Source of the DNA: Arabiibacter massiliensis
GTDB taxonomy: Bacteria; Actinomycetota; Coriobacteriia; Coriobacteriales; Eggerthellaceae
Direction of reading: 5' to 3'
DNA: 64,000 bases
NCBI RefSeq assembly: GCF_900169505.1
Contig: NZ_LT827021.1
Location: forward strand, 1,860,001-1,924,000
Shown here: positions 15,963 to 25,542 of the stretch, piece after piece
Layout of the letters: each line of letters begins with the position of its first letter
How positions within the stretch are numbered: the stretch's first letter is position 1
Translations under genes and position numbers: made by a program
The notes under the pieces: model-generated
What the model was told of the DNA's origin: nothing
Seen by the model: only the letters and a program-made list of their open reading frames with translations
Databases searched by the model: none

Positions 15963-18900
15963 CTACGAGTTCAACAACCCAAAGAGAACCCCTATGCCCA
16001 CAATCAATCCAAAAACCGCGATGATAATCGCGATGACCATAGACACCAACAAGAATAAGAGCGCAAGGGCAAGCATGACCGCCAACGGGGAAACCGCCGC
16101 CACTGCCCAGAACCAGTTGGTGAACGCCCCCTCCCAATCCTTCGTCGCATAGGCGCCGAAGCAAAAACCTGCGACGGTTGCGATGAGGGACACGAAGAGC
16201 ACCACGCCGGAATCGATCGAAAGATTCACGAGAGCGTACAGCGGCACGATGCCGGCGAATAGCGTCAGAGCCGACGCGCATGCCGCCGTCGCATACCAGA
16301 CGAATCGATAGCTTGTTGAAGAGTACGGGTTGGCGATCCGCTCTACCGTCGTTTCATCTGCGGCAGCGCGCGAGACGAGGCTCTGCGAGCAGCGGCTCTG
16401 CGAGCTTTCCATGTCGCGAAGCTCGTTCGCGTACGAAGATGCATCCGCCTTCATCTCGTCGACGCATGAGCGCACCTCCTCTATCGTGCCCGTCCACGAG
16501 CGCTTCATTCTGCGGACCAGGTTGAGTGATCGGCATCGCTGCAGGGACGCCACAGCGTCGAACGCGAAAAACGCGAAGGCCGCGCTTCCCGTGACCTTGA
16601 CGAATCCCGTCGCCGCACCAGTTGCGTCGCCGGGAGTCAACGACGAGAACACCGTCCAGACAGCCGTCTCAAGGACGCCGGCATACGCCGTCAACCCAAG
16701 GAGCAGCGCGACCGCCATAGCCACGTCGACCAGGGCGCGAAACACCGACGAACTCACGGAGCCGCCGGCCTGATCGCATTTCTCGACGGTTTGCCTCATG
16801 CGCTGCTCGATGGCCGGCAGAAAGGCGTCCGACTCGCGCGCCTCGTCGGTGAGCATGATGACGTCCGGCCAGCCCGCGGCGGGCAGATCGTCAACCGAGG
16901 CCCGCAAGAGCGCGCGGACGAAACCGCGCGGAACTTGCTGGCCATAGAAGCTCGCACAGAAGAGCGCGTCCTGCTCCAGGGGTATGATGGGCTTATTCGA
17001 TACGATGCCGAAACGACAGGGAATCGGCGACTCGTCCATCGAAGACCTGATCGTGTCGGCGTGGTGTCGGGCCGTCGTTCCCTTTTGGTTGATGATGCTC
17101 AGGGAGTCATCTTCTGCCACAGCGCTTTCGACGATTCCAAAAAGCGCCGCAGAAGCCACGCCGCCCTCATCGACCTCCCCGTCTATTTCGTAGAGATCGA
17201 CGTGCGACGCTACCCACAGCCACGGCGCCTGAGGACCGTAGTTCGCACTGAACGATCGCACGAGGGATGCGTCGGATACCTGCCCCTCGAAAAATGCCAG
17301 CAGCTGCGACGCGAGTTCGAGCGTATCCAAGCCGTCGCACGCCTTGCGCACGTCGAGCAGTCTGCCGACGTCGGAGAACGGCGCGCACGCCGCAAGGCAA
17401 TCGTCGAACAGCTGGTTCGAGGAGATCGCCTCGTAGAAACGATAGGGGCTTTCCAAGAGGAAACTCACGAGCCCGTCGGCGTCTTCGTAGCCGGCATAGC
17501 GCGAGGGGCCTCCTCCGGCGAACAGGTGCTGGAACAGGCTGCGGGCGAAGGCTCGATGATCGTACGCGGCTGCGGCGATCAAGCCCAGCTCTTTGCCCAT
17601 TTCCTGAGATTCCCCATCGTCTTCCTGCTTGAGCGTCCACGGGAGGAAGCCATTGGCCAACAGCTCGTCATACTCCCCAAGCTCGGAGCATTCGCGCTGC
17701 TCGAACATCGCGCGCAAAGCCGCGAGCGAGACGTCGTGCCCGCGCCATACCATTGCGCGTCGCGATCCCGAAATGAGGTAGATGGCACGCGAGAGGCCCA
17801 GGTCGGGATCCTTGATGGTGTCGCGATCCTGCTCGACGATCTCGTGCAGCCTACTGGACACGTCATAGTTGTCGATTTTCTTGAAGTACTCTTCGAGCCC
17901 GTGGGAATATAGATGCCTCTTCGCTTGGTCCCACTTGCCCGCCAATGCGTCAGCGAGGGTGGCGTCGTCGAAGCATTCAGTCCCTTCGAATACGTACGAA
18001 GGACGCTTGGGCGCGCTGTTGAGCACAGGGTCGACGAAGCTGAAGCCGCCAGGGTCTTTCAGCCAAGCCTGCACGTCGTCGTAGCCGAGACGGGTTGGCG
18101 CGTATTCCATCGTCAGACCATAGATCAAATCGCCGAGCGAAGCGTCCTCGGACGACTTGGGGTCGAACTTCACCGGGCGCATTCCTGCGTCGACTTCCGC
18201 AAGGTTATCAGCCTCAATGAGCTCTTTGTGCGGGTGCACATTGTCGTTGTACATAGTCCAGATCGTGTAACCGAACGAATACCAGTCGTTGCTCGGCAGG
18301 ATGGAGCGATTGCGGGGAGAAAAACCTGGGGTCATGCGAGCGGTTGCCGTGTTCCCGACACGCTCGTCTTCGCCCATCAGGGTCGAAATCCCGAAGTCGC
18401 CCAAAACCACAACCCCGTCGAGCTCGAATACGTTCGAAGGTTTGACGTCGCGGTGAACGATGCGGTTCTCGTGCAGCAGATGAAGAGCCTCGGCTATCTC
18501 AGGTATCACCCGCTCTTTCAAAAACGATGGCGGATGGACCTCGTCGCCAAGGCAGCGGCAAATCGGCATGATGACAACATCGCACGAAACCGGATCAGAG
18601 CGACCGAGAAACGAAGCCGAGACGTCCCCATGCGACAGGACGGGCATGAGATGAGAGGATCGGAAACCTCCCCGCACCGATTGCGACTGCTCTCTAAGAA
18701 AGGCAAGCACGGCAAGATAGCTCTTCCGATGCCGAATTTTCACCGCCTTCGGGATGACCTTCGCGGCGTACTCGTTGCCCTCGTCATCACGAGCGCGCAC
18801 AACAACTGCCTGGCCTCCGCCTCCCAGCTCATCGGCGCCATCGAGCACGAAGCGGCGACCTTCGTCATCGATGAATTCTATCTCCTCGGGAACCAGCACG

Positions 18901-18992
18901 AGGTCTTTGTCGGTTTTTGCATGCAGATCCGTCCCCCCGAAGTCAGCCTCGGTGCCTCCTGCGCCGCGCATCGCCACGGTTTCATTAGCCAT
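15963..18992 (-). CDS. Membrane Ser/Thr protein kinase
   Basis: 1009 residues. The kinase domain (about 40-330) shows a glycine-rich loop ELGGGGQAVVVRA, the Lys motif YAAKVIPK, catalytic HRDVKPSN near 178, DFG near 197 and a DWYSFGYTIWTM segment. A long region without known motifs (330-740) follows. About seven hydrophobic segments then come: two near 745-815 and four or five at the C-terminus (900-1009), an unusual place for the membrane part. The start at 18992, 4 bases after the phosphatase stop, is preferred because GGGAGG lies before it. With the PP2C enzyme and two FHA proteins of the same operon it forms a complete write-erase-read phosphorylation set. Confidence 0.86.
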   Translation of the reverse strand: MANETVAMRGAGGTEADFGGTDLHAKTDKDLVLVPEEIEFIDDEGRRFVLDGADELGGGGQAVVVRARDDEGNEYAAKVIPKAVKIRHRKSYLAVLAFLREQSQSVRGGFRSSHLMPVLSHGDVSASFLGRSDPVSCDVVIMPICRCLGDEVHPPSFLKERVIPEIAEALHLLHENRIVHRDVKPSNVFELDGVVVLGDFGISTLMGEDERVGNTATARMTPGFSPRNRSILPSNDWYSFGYTIWTMYNDNVHPHKELIEADNLAEVDAGMRPVKFDPKSSEDASLGDLIYGLTMEYAPTRLGYDDVQAWLKDPGGFSFVDPVLNSAPKRPSYVFEGTECFDDATLADALAGKWDQAKRHLYSHGLEEYFKKIDNYDVSSRLHEIVEQDRDTIKDPDLGLSRAIYLISGSRRAMVWRGHDVSLAALRAMFEQRECSELGEYDELLANGFLPWTLKQEDDGESQEMGKELGLIAAAAYDHRAFARSLFQHLFAGGGPSRYAGYEDADGLVSFLLESPYRFYEAISSNQLFDDCLAACAPFSDVGRLLDVRKACDGLDTLELASQLLAFFEGQVSDASLVRSFSANYGPQAPWLWVASHVDLYEIDGEVDEGGVASAALFGIVESAVAEDDSLSIINQKGTTARHHADTIRSSMDESPIPCRFGIVSNKPIIPLEQDALFCASFYGQQVPRGFVRALLRASVDDLPAAGWPDVIMLTDEARESDAFLPAIEQRMRQTVEKCDQAGGSVSSSVFRALVDVAMAVALLLGLTAYAGVLETAVWTVFSSLTPGDATGAATGFVKVTGSAAFAFFAFDAVASLQRCRSLNLVRRMKRSWTGTIEEVRSCVDEMKADASSYANELRDMESSQSRCSQSLVSRAAADETTVERIANPYSSTSYRFVWYATAACASALTLFAGIVPLYALVNLSIDSGVVLFVSLIATVAGFCFGAYATKDWEGAFTNWFWAVAAVSPLAVMLALALLFLLVSMVIAIIIAVFGLIVGIGVLFGLLNS

Positions 18993-18996
18993 AAGA

Positions 18997-19800
18997 TCAC
19001 TCGCCTCCCGCATCCCCATCGCACACCTGCACGAGCACGACCGAGATGTTGTCGGTCGAGCCGTTGTGCTTGGCGAGGTTCACCAACGTTCGCGCCGTTG
19101 CCGGCAAAGGGGCGTTTTGCGCCAAAACGAACTCGATCCGCCCCGAGTCGGCCCCCTCGGTCAGTCCGTCCGAGCAGATGAGGAACAAATCGCCCTCCAG
19201 GCATACGCTCGGAGTGCCAGACACCTCGACAATGCCGGACTCTTCGTCCATCCCCAGTGCCCTCGTGATCACATGAGCGTCAGGAGCCGACTGCGCGACC
19301 AATTCGTCCGATGCGCCCGCATCGACAAGCCGCTGGATAATCGTGTGGTCGTGCGAGAGCTGAACGAGCAGTCCGTTGCGGTAACGGTACACGCGGGAGT
19401 CTCCGGCGTTGAACACGACGGCCGAGCCTTCGCATGTGAAGTATATGCCGGCAACGGTCGATGCCGGAGGCGGCTGCAAGCCGAGTGAGGCTCGGTACGC
19501 GCAGATCGTCTTATGAGCATCATCGAGGCCCGAACGCAGAAGGCCCTCGATCTCCCCGTCAGGGCGGCACCCTTGGGCCAAGGACTCCTCGCAAAGGTCT
19601 GCGAACACAGCGGATGCGATGCCCGCCGCCTCGCATCCGCGGCCACCCGCGCTCACGCCGTCGAACACCGCGACGCCGAACGGCGCGTCCCACGACGAGG
19701 CATACAGGCCTGCGGACAACACGAGGGAATCGATGGCAACGCGGTCCTCGTTGACCAGCTTCACCGCCCCCCGGTCGGTCACCCCCACCACCCTAAACAT
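18997..19800 (-). CDS. PP2C-family Ser/Thr protein phosphatase
   Basis: 267 residues with all metal-site motifs in order: VTDRGAVKLVNEDR, VAVFDGVSAGGRG, STVAGI, FNAGDSRVYR, ICSDGLTEG and STDNISVVLV. Soluble; should remove phosphate from targets of the two kinases in the operon. The start overlaps the end of the AAA ATPase gene by 8 bases, with GGAGGCGACC as ribosome site. It is followed after 4 bases by the membrane kinase gene, so the antagonistic pair is made together. Confidence 0.92.
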   Translation of the reverse strand: MFRVVGVTDRGAVKLVNEDRVAIDSLVLSAGLYASSWDAPFGVAVFDGVSAGGRGCEAAGIASAVFADLCEESLAQGCRPDGEIEGLLRSGLDDAHKTICAYRASLGLQPPPASTVAGIYFTCEGSAVVFNAGDSRVYRYRNGLLVQLSHDHTIIQRLVDAGASDELVAQSAPDAHVITRALGMDEESGIVEVSGTPSVCLEGDLFLICSDGLTEGADSGRIEFVLAQNAPLPATARTLVNLAKHNGSTDNISVVLVQVCDGDAGGE

Positions 19801-21721
19801 GGTCGCCTCCTTCGCGTCGGAACCGTATCGAGCCGTCTGCCACCTCGGGGGTCACCTCGTCTCCACATCGACAGCGCTCATCGAACAGGAAGTCGGAAAG
19901 GACGTTCAAGTACTCCGTTTCGATGAGGTTTCCGATGCCGCGCCCGCCCTTCTCCTTGATCTCCGGCAAAAGAGAGCGGCGCACGAAGTGGGCGACCGTC
20001 GCCGGGTCGATGTTCACGATGATGCCGTTCTGCTTTTCGATGTTGCGATTCACCGCCTCGATCTTCAGCTCGACGATCGCCGCCGCCGACTTGTCATCGA
20101 TGAAGTTGAACACGACCACGTTGTTGCCCACGCGTCCCAGGAACTCAGGTTTGAAATGGGCATCCATGGATTCCTTCACCTTGGCGCACATGGCGTCATA
20201 CGGCTCATCGGGATCGATGAGGGCCACATGATCGACGACATGCCGACCTGAGGGGTCGAACACCTCCTGCGAGAATCCGATGTTGCTCGTGAAGAAGATC
20301 ACCGTCTCCGAGAAGTAAACCGTGTTGCCCTGGCCGTCGGTCATCCTCCCGTCCTCGAGGATTTGGAGGAACTTGTCCATGATGCTGGGATTGGCCTTCT
20401 CGATCTCGTCGAAGAGCAGCACGGAGAACGGGTTGGCCTTAACCGCGTTGGTGAGCTGGCCTCCCTGCGCGTACCCCACGTACCCGGGAGGTGCGCCGAA
20501 CAGCTTTTGATCGGAGTTGTCGCCTTGATATTCCGACATGTCCAAACGGATGCAGCTTCGCTCATCGCCGAACAAAAGCTCGGTCACCGCTTTGACTATC
20601 TCCGTTTTGCCGGTGCCGGTAGGACCGCTGAGAAACAGGATACCCTTGGGTTTGCTCGACGAGGAATGCGTGGCCCCGCTCAAGCCGAGCGAGGAACGCT
20701 TGAGGATCGAGATAACAGCGCTAACGGCTTGATCCTGTCCTTTCACCCTGCGTTTAATGACGCCCTCGGGATCGCGTTCAAGTTTGTCTGCGATCATCCG
20801 CCACTTGTTCTCGCGCACTCCGAACTTGTACACGTCGACGAGCCCGCATAACTCCGCGTCGGGAGCGCTGCTTCTTCCGTGCATCCGCCTCAGCTCGTCG
20901 AGCTCGCGAATGCTCATGCCGTCGGTGACGTCCACGAACCGTTCGGCTACGGTCTTCCCGTTCGAGTCGACCGACGTATCGGTGATCTCGAACGCGTGTT
21001 GCACATAGAGGTCTCTCGCCTCGCGATCGGGCGAGGGAACCACAATGGCGCGCAGGTTGGGATTCGTCGCGATGAACCATTCGGGAAGGTCGCGCAAGTT
21101 ATTCGCGAGAAGGATGAGCGTGTTGCGGCTTTCGCCTATGCGCAGCGCGTCGGTCACCGCCATGAGCATGTTGGAAAAGAACGCCGTCTCCTCCTCGTCG
21201 AGATTCGTCGGCGAAGAGAGCAGTCGGGAGGCCATGTCCACGACGATGGCGACGGGCTGCGCGGGCATCGGCTCCTCGCCCTCAGCGGGCTCAATCGCGA
21301 GGTTGCGCGTCAACAACGCCTTTATCAGCTGCGAGTCGTGGACGAGCGCACTCTCCTTCGGCTGCGCCCCTTCTCCCGCGCCCGCCGAGAACGCGTTCAC
21401 GCGCTCGTCTTCGATCCGTATTTGCGCAGCTGCCCGCTCGGCGGCGGCGAGGTAGCGCTCAAGCCGGTTGTCGTGGAAAGGGTCGGAGAAACGACTGAAG
21501 GGGTTGTAGCACACCATCTGATAGCGGCCACCCGCCTCATAGTCGGCGAACAGCATCTTCGCAAGTTGCCGCATGTCGAAAAACCGCGCGCTCGATGGCG
21601 TCAACTCCTCTGCCGCCTCCTCGCAAACGGGATAAAGATCATCGATGTTCTTCTCGAGCACGAATAAGCTTTTGATGCCTTTGAAGTTCAGCAGCTCTCG
21701 CTCCCATGATGGCAGTTGCAT
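19793..21721 (-). CDS. ClpB-like AAA+ ATPase with degenerate first domain
   Basis: 642 residues. The C-terminal half is a ClpA/ClpB D2-type motor: Walker A LSGPTGTGKTE near 365, RLDMSEYQG, GAPPGYVGYAQGGQLT, Walker B LLFDEIEKA near 432, sensor FFTSNIG, and a D2-small domain. The N-terminal half keeps an AAA-like layout (VAIVVDMASRLL, LILLANNLRDLP) but no Walker A. There is no ClpB middle coiled coil and no Clp N-domain. It may remodel or unfold a protein of the system, in the way EccA or ClpV serve type VII and type VI systems; that comparison is inference. Confidence 0.82.
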   Translation of the reverse strand: MQLPSWERELLNFKGIKSLFVLEKNIDDLYPVCEEAAEELTPSSARFFDMRQLAKMLFADYEAGGRYQMVCYNPFSRFSDPFHDNRLERYLAAAERAAAQIRIEDERVNAFSAGAGEGAQPKESALVHDSQLIKALLTRNLAIEPAEGEEPMPAQPVAIVVDMASRLLSSPTNLDEEETAFFSNMLMAVTDALRIGESRNTLILLANNLRDLPEWFIATNPNLRAIVVPSPDREARDLYVQHAFEITDTSVDSNGKTVAERFVDVTDGMSIRELDELRRMHGRSSAPDAELCGLVDVYKFGVRENKWRMIADKLERDPEGVIKRRVKGQDQAVSAVISILKRSSLGLSGATHSSSSKPKGILFLSGPTGTGKTEIVKAVTELLFGDERSCIRLDMSEYQGDNSDQKLFGAPPGYVGYAQGGQLTNAVKANPFSVLLFDEIEKANPSIMDKFLQILEDGRMTDGQGNTVYFSETVIFFTSNIGFSQEVFDPSGRHVVDHVALIDPDEPYDAMCAKVKESMDAHFKPEFLGRVGNNVVVFNFIDDKSAAAIVELKIEAVNRNIEKQNGIIVNIDPATVAHFVRRSLLPEIKEKGGRGIGNLIETEYLNVLSDFLFDERCRCGDEVTPEVADGSIRFRREGGDHV

Positions 21722-21739
21722 CGCTCAAACCGTCCCTTC

Positions 21740-22312
21740 TTAGTCGCGCGCGCCGTGGATACCCACGGAGATCGCCCTTCCCCCGTACACGAAGTTCTGC
21801 ACTGCCCGGCCCTGTTCAAGGCAGCGCTCGTACTCGCCGGCAAGTTCCTCGTTGAACATCATCACGCGCTGGTTGGTGGATCCGCGCAGCGCGCAGCTGC
21901 CGTCGTTGAGCTTTTCGACGTATCGTCCGTCCACGAGCGCGTCCATCAACCCGCAGAGGCGTCCCATCCGCTCGACCCCCAAGCTCTCCTGCGCCTCCTC
22001 GTACGTGTACCCCGTGTACACGAGGATGTCGCGGAACGCCGGTCGCACGATCCCGAGGAAACGCAGGAGCTCGTCCGGCTGCTCCAGCGGATCGCCGCCG
22101 GTCAACGTCAGCCGATCCACGCCCTGCGCACGGGCGGTGCGCACGACGCAATCGGCGAATCCTTCCACCTCCACCTCGTGCTCCGGCCGATGCGCCCAAA
22201 GCTCGGGATTCGCGCAACCAGGGCATCGCTTGGAGCAGCCGCTCGTCCACATCACCAGCCGGCGTCCCGGGCCAAGCGTTTCCACAGGGCAGAGCAAGCG
22301 ATCAACGAACAT
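21740..22312 (-). CDS. NrdG-like radical-SAM activating protein
   Basis: 190 residues, the size of anaerobic ribonucleotide reductase activase. The radical-SAM cluster is Cys26-x3-Cys30-x2-Cys33 (SGCSKRCPGC), followed by LTLTGGDPLEQPDELLRFL (GGE-like motif) and ILVYTGYTYEEA. No nrdD gene is nearby, and the gene is embedded in a kinase/FHA/AAA operon. Its substrate is therefore probably a protein of this system. ATG at 22312 is used; an in-frame TTG lies three codons upstream. It overlaps the preceding FHA gene by 11 bases. Confidence 0.8.
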   Translation of the reverse strand: MFVDRLLCPVETLGPGRRLVMWTSGCSKRCPGCANPELWAHRPEHEVEVEGFADCVVRTARAQGVDRLTLTGGDPLEQPDELLRFLGIVRPAFRDILVYTGYTYEEAQESLGVERMGRLCGLMDALVDGRYVEKLNDGSCALRGSTNQRVMMFNEELAGEYERCLEQGRAVQNFVYGGRAISVGIHGARD

Positions 22313-23081
22313 CGTCGACAACCCGTCTGTCGCGCTTCCCGTAACACGGTTTGACCTGTGCGATCTTGCGCTTGTCGAACGCGTCGGCGCAGCGAGGACA
22401 TTCGGAGAGATGTGCGGCCTCGCCTGCCACTTGGAAGCTCCAACCGCATCCGCCCGGCGGGCAATCGATGAACCAACCTTCGATTTGGCCGTCGTCCCTG
22501 ATCGCTTGGGGCTCCTCCGCAGAAGCAGGAAGCGACTCTTCCCGCGCGGCTTCGGGGGAAACCTCCGAGACGCCTTCCTCCCCTTCGGCCCCGCTCTTCA
22601 ATGAGACGCGGAACGTCATGTCGGCCATGCGCACTGTTTCGCCGCCGTAGAGGGGATGCGGCACCCCCTCGACCAGCTCCGCGCTTTCGCCATTCTTGTA
22701 CACATACGTCGAATTGACGGTGTTCATCGGAGTGATCGACCAACCGGCTTGTTCCTTCCGCACTTCAAGATGCAAGCGTGAGACTTTAGGGCTGAACAGA
22801 TCGTTTTTGTAATCACCCTCCCTGCCGAGAAATCCGCCGCTGCCCCCGATCTCTATCTCGGTTCTCGTGCGTACCTCCTCAAGCACGAGGAGGTCGCCCG
22901 CGCTCTGCGAGGCGCGCCCATCGACGAACGACTCCGCGTCGACGCTTCTTGGGGAGTCGGGCAGCGGTGTCGGAGATGCATCATGCGCGCGCTCCCCGGC
23001 TTGGGAAGTTCCCGCAGCGCAGGCGGGGCAAACGTCAAACGCATCTTCGTTTGCCATTCCGCAGTTCGAGCAGATCCACAT
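22302..23081 (-). CDS. FHA-domain protein with two zinc ribbons
   Basis: 259 residues. An N-terminal zinc ribbon (CSNCG at 4-8, CPAC near 18) leads through a Ser/Pro linker to an FHA phosphothreonine-binding domain at about 70-160 (FLGREGDYKNDLFSPKVSRLH, then NSTYVYKNG). A second ribbon closes the protein (CPPGGCGWSFQ, CPRC). It should read phosphorylation placed by the kinases encoded beside it. It starts one base after the stop of the coiled-coil gene. Confidence 0.86.
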   Translation of the reverse strand: MWICSNCGMANEDAFDVCPACAAGTSQAGERAHDASPTPLPDSPRSVDAESFVDGRASQSAGDLLVLEEVRTRTEIEIGGSGGFLGREGDYKNDLFSPKVSRLHLEVRKEQAGWSITPMNTVNSTYVYKNGESAELVEGVPHPLYGGETVRMADMTFRVSLKSGAEGEEGVSEVSPEAAREESLPASAEEPQAIRDDGQIEGWFIDCPPGGCGWSFQVAGEAAHLSECPRCADAFDKRKIAQVKPCYGKRDRRVVDDVR

Positions 23082-23082
23082 A

Positions 23083-24501
23083 TCAGCTCATCTCCCTCTC
23101 GACGAGCACCTCATCGGCGCGGCTCTTCTTCTTGCGGCTTTGCAACTCATCGGCTTCCTGCATACGCGCGCGCCCGACCGACGTGAACACGACGGAGCAT
23201 TCCTCGGAAGGCGGCATGTCCGACTTCTTGGCTAGGCAGATGCCGTAAGCCTTCAGGTCGTCGGCAAACTCCGCGAACACATTGCAGAAACGACGCTGCT
23301 CGTCGACGAGGCGCAACCGATCGTAAGCCGAAGCCGCCTGCGCTCGTTCCACCTGAACCCCGTCCTCGTCGTCGAGAACCGCCCCGCTGATGGAAGCCGT
23401 CTCCATCATCACCATGCCGGACGGCGAGACGTATGCATGGATCCCGACGTCGCTTTCGGTGTTCGCATACAGCACATGGCCTGGAATGGCCTGCTCAGAC
23501 AAGCAAACCGCGCGCTTCACCCCGTAGCCGTGCTTTTCCATGACCCGGTCGAGAGCGTCGGCGAAATACGCGTCGTTCGCCAGCTCTCGATAGCGCTTGG
23601 CAAGATCCGCCTCCAACCGCTGAACCTCGGCAATGCCCTTGAAACTCTGCAGCGGAGGCAGCTCCGCGAAACCGACCGAGAGCTCGCGGCACCTTCTTTG
23701 GAGCAGCCGGCATTCCGTGTAAACGTCGCCCATGTCGTCAGCCGCGCGCGCAGCGCCGCGGGCGATCGTGCGGCACACTGCAGCAGCGTTTTCCAAAGCC
23801 ACAATGCGATCATGATCGAGTTGATACTCTTCCAACGCGGCGCGAAGATCGCGCGCCGAAGCGAGGAGCGTCGCCCTTTGCTGAGCGACGAGCGCCTCGT
23901 CCATGGACAGCGCGGAGATGGTGGAGAACAGATTGCGAACCTCGTCGAGCACTTCAAACGGAGATGCGCTCGCCATCTGCGCAGCCCTCGGCGCGCTGGC
24001 GCTCTTGGCAGACGACGTTTCGGCGCGGAGCCTCTCGGCGCGCTCGATGGCCTCCCCGAAATCGAAGCGCTTGACCGACGCGTTTGCACTGAATTTCTCT
24101 GCAAAGGAATCGAGCCTGTCGAGCCGGGCGAGCGCTTCGGCATCGCGGCCCACACGGCCCTCGATGTCCTTCAAGCTTGCGGCAAGCTTCGTTATCGCCT
24201 GATCGCATGAGGCTTCGAGCCGCCTATTGAAGGCCTGGGCCTCTGCAAGCTGCGCAGGGTAGCCGCGAGTGGCGGTTTCAACAAGGCGGTTCTCGCATTC
24301 TGCTACAAGCTTCCTGCAATCCTCCGAAGCCAGCTGTCCGAACTTTCCCGCATCCGCGCATTGCGCGTTCAGCTTCGCCGCCCGCTTGCGAACCTCGCGC
24401 AGCGCTTCCTTGAGGATGGATGCGTTCCTCTCCCTTTCCGCTTGCAGCCGTTGCGCCATGATCTGCTCGAGCGTCAGCTCTCCCGACTTCGGACCGCTCA
24501 T
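23083..24501 (-). CDS. Long coiled-coil protein of unknown function
   Basis: 472 residues, mostly charged heptad-rich helix (residues 5-150 and 180-330). A more compact C-terminal part (about 330-440) contains a predicted beta-rich segment, GHVLYANTESDVGIHAYVS. No family is recognised. The end is very basic, KKKSRADEVLVEREMS. It overlaps the upstream FHA gene by 4 bases (ATGA). It could be a scaffold or substrate of the phosphorylation module. Confidence 0.75.
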   Translation of the reverse strand: MSGPKSGELTLEQIMAQRLQAERERNASILKEALREVRKRAAKLNAQCADAGKFGQLASEDCRKLVAECENRLVETATRGYPAQLAEAQAFNRRLEASCDQAITKLAASLKDIEGRVGRDAEALARLDRLDSFAEKFSANASVKRFDFGEAIERAERLRAETSSAKSASAPRAAQMASASPFEVLDEVRNLFSTISALSMDEALVAQQRATLLASARDLRAALEEYQLDHDRIVALENAAAVCRTIARGAARAADDMGDVYTECRLLQRRCRELSVGFAELPPLQSFKGIAEVQRLEADLAKRYRELANDAYFADALDRVMEKHGYGVKRAVCLSEQAIPGHVLYANTESDVGIHAYVSPSGMVMMETASISGAVLDDEDGVQVERAQAASAYDRLRLVDEQRRFCNVFAEFADDLKAYGICLAKKSDMPPSEECSVVFTSVGRARMQEADELQSRKKKSRADEVLVEREMS

Positions 24502-25493
24502 CGTTCACCTCGATCGTCCATGATTCCAAACCAGTACCACGAGCTTCCGGCGAGCACGATGCGATCCCCCGCTTGCAGGTCGCACGAGCATCCCGAACCC
24601 TCGGCTAAGCTGTCGTAGGCGACGCGGTTATCCTTCCCGCGGACGACCCGGGTGCCGTGCTTCGAACCCAGGTCTTCCAGCCGCCAGCATCTTTCATCGC
24701 GCACGATACGGCAGTGCTGCCGAGAGGCGGAGGGATCGCCCTCGATGACATCGCTGTCGGTGTAGCGCCCGATGAAGAACGGCTGCATCGAATCGACCAA
24801 CCACCAGTCGGCAACGACACCCGGGGCGTTCGCGTCGTACTTGACAAGGCACGCCCGATCTTCGGAGGGCATTGACGCTTTCGCAGCATCGGGTATCTCG
24901 TCCGGCGTGGCCTCCGCAAGCCTCCGGGCAAGCTCCTCGTCAAGATGCCCGAACGTCAGCAGATGGAAGTAGGAGGAGACGAGCATGTTCAAGCGCTCTT
25001 CAGCGTCGCCTTGCCCAATAGCGCAGACTGAAAACAAGAGCTGCATCTCGTTGTTGATGCGCGCGAGGTTGAGATCTGTTCTCCCAGCCCTCCATTCGTT
25101 TGCGAAGCCACAGCTGACGTCTTTCCAGGTCGGATATGAAATCTCACGGATCGCGTTTCCTGGATCGATTCCTGCCTTTTCCAAATCACGGCAAAGGGAC
25201 TGGGCTCCTTCTGCGAACACCTGGGAGTTCTTCACGCAGCTCTCCTTGAAATCATCGACGTATCGCAGCGAGTGGATCAACCTTGACAGCATGGTCGCCG
25301 TGCGCTTCCTAATGGAAGGGTTGGCATGGTTGATGTAATGGCCCTTCAAGCCGACATACGAATACAGCACCTTATGGTTGATGCACCCATGGGAAAGCGC
25401 TCTTATTCGCTCGGCGAAGCAGAACAGGGCCGTGCGCCACCCTTCACAGCCAACCGCATAGTTGAGAGCCGCTTTCTCTGACTGCTTCGCCAT
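24498..25493 (-). CDS. FHA-domain protein with helical N-terminal region
   Basis: 331 residues. The C-terminal 95 residues are an FHA domain: FFIGRYTDSDVIEGDPSASR, then RLEDLGSKHGTRV and GDRIVLAGSSWYWFGI. The first 230 residues are helical and unassigned. The ATG at 25493 is chosen because GAGAGGGGG precedes it; the ATG 15 codons upstream has no ribosome site. The GSKHGT segment keeps the residues that contact phosphothreonine. It is the second gene of the island and may recruit phosphorylated partners to the complex. Confidence 0.83.
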   Translation of the reverse strand: MAKQSEKAALNYAVGCEGWRTALFCFAERIRALSHGCINHKVLYSYVGLKGHYINHANPSIRKRTATMLSRLIHSLRYVDDFKESCVKNSQVFAEGAQSLCRDLEKAGIDPGNAIREISYPTWKDVSCGFANEWRAGRTDLNLARINNEMQLLFSVCAIGQGDAEERLNMLVSSYFHLLTFGHLDEELARRLAEATPDEIPDAAKASMPSEDRACLVKYDANAPGVVADWWLVDSMQPFFIGRYTDSDVIEGDPSASRQHCRIVRDERCWRLEDLGSKHGTRVVRGKDNRVAYDSLAEGSGCSCDLQAGDRIVLAGSSWYWFGIMDDRGER

Positions 25494-25542
25494 CGCTACC
25501 CCCTCTCCCGCCTCTCGTTCTCTGCTCTTGGAAGTCATGCAT

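Noticed and set aside
15963..21721. Type VI secretion system (kinase, phosphatase, FHA and ClpV-like ATPase)
   Set aside because: No sheath, Hcp, VgrG, baseplate or TssJLM-type genes are present. The FtsK-type motor and WXG100-like proteins point to a type VII-like plan.
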